This document shows positions 61,801 through 64,000 of a stretch of DNA of 64,000 nt, piece after piece. The DNA is from Polytrichum commune (lineage: Eukaryota; Streptophyta; Polytrichopsida; Polytrichales; Polytrichaceae): NCBI GenBank assembly GCA_950295325.1, contig OX485803.1:23066001-23130000 (forward strand), written 5' to 3'. Made by a program: the position numbers and the translations under genes. The notes under the pieces are model-generated. The model worked only from the letters and a program-made list of their open reading frames with translations. It ran no database searches and was not told the origin of the DNA. How positions within the stretch are numbered: position 1 is the first letter of the stretch; each line of letters starts with the position of its first letter.

Positions 61801-64000
61801 TTCCGGAACTATAGATGTGAATTTTGTGCAGTATGTCAGTACAGTAATTTTGTGATCCCTACCACACGAAATTGATGACGCATAGATTATCATTGGCAGG
61901 GAAGGAAGTGTAGGCACCCCCGCTCCAAAGTACTCTCCCTACTAGAGTCGATTCAGGAGAAAATCGAGTAGAAGGTCATGGAGAAACAAGTCTAGAAATT
62001 TTCTTCAGAAATAGCTACCATCAATAAGATTTTGGGAATATATACCTTTTGAAAGTGGCCAACTTGATGGGTCGAGTCAACCAGATGTGCTGCCTTTCCA
62101 AAAAAGGTATGAACACCAGTGGCTATTACAACAGCCTCTATCTCCCCTTGCTTGCAGGTGGATCCAGAAAACACCACATCACCTGGTTTCTTGGTTACTG
62201 GAAGTGATTCACCAGTAAGAGCCGACTGAAATACAAGGTGGCGCACAATCAATGTTAAGAGCCTCCTAGTCCAAAAATGGATAGACCCAAAATGAAGGCA
62301 CTCGACCCTAACTATTAAAATGTTTTCACATCTTTCATGCCCATCTTCTCAGTCAACTTGAATTAATATGCAGCACATACGCATCGAGACACTCGTGCCC
62401 TGCAATTTTTAAAGCAAATTGAACTTGAACTAAGGATTGTATCCAAACCTGATCTATTTTCAGGGCATCTCCTTCCAGCAGACGTGCATCAGCTGGGACG
62501 ATATCACCAAGTTTGATACTTATTATATCACCAGGAACCAATACCATGGCATCTTCCTCGTTCCAACGACCATCTCGCAAGACCTGTGAACCACTTGCCA
62601 TTGAGCACATAATTGAAAGAAATAAGTTGCGTCCGTATCTTGTTACATAAATTAAGTGTGTGAACGCTTCTTCCATATCTTAAAGTTCCAAAGAAACAGA
62701 AAATATAACATGTCGTAAACTAAGACGAAATTTGGTCACCCGGGTTCTTGGGACTCAGGTAAATGACTTGATGTAGCAAGTGGCTTAATTTATTGATTTC
62801 TGCTTCTAATAGAATCACAGTACCAGCTGCTTCCCACCAGTATACCACACTGGTGATAGTTTCTTCATAAATACAATCTCATTAGCCTTTCAATCTTGGT
62901 AAAGAATTGGGAGAGAATTGAAGGACATTTGCTTGCAAAGAAAAATATCTAGTGCAAGGTTACACTGATAGAGACACCATTTAAAACCACGGAGTGCAGT
63001 CTTGTGTACACAGCGTACCTTGGCTTTGGGGGCCAGCCGAGCCATCAGAGCTGCAGCAGCATTTCCTGCATTATTCTCTTCAATGAAGGAGACGGTAGAG
63101 TTCACGACTAGGAGCGTTACGATCCCAACAAAATCCTGCCAATCTGGTGGACGGCCCTGCACACAGAATACAGAACAGCGGTCAACAATATGATAGAACA
63201 GAGTAGGTCTAGAATGAAAAATGCGTCACCTACAAATCGATGGAATGATTTTATCATTGCCTGGCACTTACTCCTCCATTCGATAAAGCAAGAGCCATAA
63301 TAGCAGCAGCTTCCATGACCCAGGACAAAGGATTCCACATGAATCCAAGGAATTTTAGGACCTTGCTTTCCTGCCAGCCAGAATCAATCAGCCCAATATC
63401 ATACTCAATTTCTGATCAGGCAGCTTTGGCACCTGACTCACTAAACTTCAAATATACGTACTTCGTCAGACTCCCCAACGCCTAAAATAATCTCCAAGCA
63501 TCAAGACAAAACACATGTTCCTAGCCTACTCGGCCCTTCCCCATACAGAACTGATACAATCAGAGCTTTCCTGCTCACGAGGTGTTAGTGTATGAAGTGG
63601 ATTCAGATATACAAAAAATAATCTGTCACCAATTTCAACTAGCTGGAAAAAATAAATTGAAGAAAGCAATTCATAGTTGGAGTCACCAGAGTCCGTATCA
63701 TGAAAACTCTGTTCAACACTCTGGATTAATTGTGTATCTGAGTATTTGAGCATTTGAGCATTAAACACAATTTTGGTATTCAACGTGAGAAATTGATGAA
63801 ATCGTCGTATTAGGGTATTCGACAGCCGGTGTCATATGGTTACAAAATACCTTCTTTTCTTCAAGCTTGTTGTGACCAAACACAGCAAGGCGCTCCTGCA
63901 CCTCACCTGCTGTTAGCCCTTCCTTGCTACATCTCAAATGTGTAAAGACCTCTTCCAAGGGGACCCGTTCCTGCAACGACAGAATTCTCAAACATCAGTG
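55900..64000 (-). CDS. Plasma-membrane H+-ATPase (P3A type), N-terminal exon outside window
   Basis: Electrogenic proton pump of the plasma membrane. Twenty exons join in phase: 63970-63851, 63370-63272, 63156-63019, 62583-62449, 62225-62046, 61726-61520, 61286-61167, 60844-60725, 60596-60474, 60323-60219, 60088-59944, 59741-59592, 59022-58784, 58504-58472, 58225-58144, 57953-57793, 57538-57365, 57199-57017, 56809-56622 and 55996-55900. They give about 932 residues; only the first ~15-20 are beyond 64,000. Visible motifs are the actuator loop LTGES, phosphorylation site [14 protein letters not shown]-site KGAPEQ, hinge [20 protein letters not shown], and the proton-path region TIRIV and WEFDFPPF. 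The C-terminal autoinhibitory domain ends IQHSYTV with the penultimate Thr that binds 14-3-3 when phosphorylated. The residue matching Arabidopsis AHA2 Thr881 appears changed (RSRHGL for RTLHGL). Confidence 0.96.
56191..56537. mobile_element. Harbinger-like MITE in the last H+-ATPase intron
   Basis: The left end TAAGGGGCAGTTTACACTGG and the right end, in reverse complement GGGGGGTCACTTTACACTAT, form short inverted ends. The interior shares GGGAGACCATG-CACT and GAGCCCTACATGACATG-like blocks with 10798-11297. It makes up most of the 625-base final intron (55997-56621). Confidence 0.6.
59197..59560. repeat. ACGTG/TGTCA-rich insertion in an H+-ATPase intron
   Basis: The intron 59023-59591 is one of the longest of the gene. 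It contains the perfect palindrome GTCACGTGAC (59241-59250) and many further ACGT, CGTGTCA and TGTCAA motifs, unlike neighbouring introns. It may be a degraded repeat; clear inverted ends are not visible. Confidence 0.4.

Noticed and set aside
1-64000. CRISPR arrays, bacterial operons, prophage or organelle insertions
   Set aside because: No short regularly spaced identical repeats, no prokaryotic gene organisation and no recognisable plastid or mitochondrial genes were seen.

Overview
The window looks like nuclear DNA from a land plant. Evidence: spliced genes with GT-AG introns, a plant-type P3A plasma-membrane proton pump ending in the 14-3-3-binding Y-T-V tail, a SHRUBBY-like VPS13 gene with about 49 exons, and AT-rich intergenic DNA full of small transposon remnants. 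Residue differences from angiosperm pumps (for example A-R-L-A-P-K-A-K instead of the usual A-G-L-A-P-K-T-K) hint at a non-angiosperm plant, perhaps a bryophyte. That is a weak inference and I cannot name the species.

Layout. 1-16.5 kb has no intact gene that I can recognise. It holds CACTA-type and Harbinger-type miniature elements, a decayed PIF/Harbinger transposase (about 7.5-8.06 kb, minus), direct repeats and microsatellites. 16,592-18,919 (minus) is a complete six-exon SLD5/GINS4 gene with an E2F-type site upstream. A 3.57 kb divergent spacer follows, with a six-unit ~155 bp tandem repeat next to the VPS13 start. 22,487-49,953 (plus) is a very large VPS13 lipid-transfer protein gene, about 3,580 residues. 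50-53.5 kb is repeat DNA, with a 640 bp imperfect inverted duplication and a two-copy 335 bp tandem repeat. 53,686-54,317 (plus) is a two-exon gene for the small subunit of DNA polymerase delta (POLD4/p12). 55,900 to beyond 64,000 (minus) is a plasma-membrane H+-ATPase with 20 exons visible; only the short N-terminal exon is outside the window.

How the genes relate. They are independent single-gene plant loci and not an operon. SLD5 (CMG helicase) and POLD4 (polymerase delta) both act at replication forks and carry an E2F-like site and a telobox respectively, so S-phase expression is plausible. VPS13 and the H+-ATPase are membrane-biology genes with no evident link to them. Exon boundaries were joined by hand using splice sites and reading phase. 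Phase closes through all of SLD5, POLD4 and the H+-ATPase. It closes through VPS13 except at two places (27.63-27.94 kb and 30.14-30.92 kb). I found no convincing novel multi-gene system. The most unusual structures are the inverted duplication at 51.5-52.2 kb, the tandem repeats ahead of VPS13, and the hairpin-rich CACTA miniature elements.
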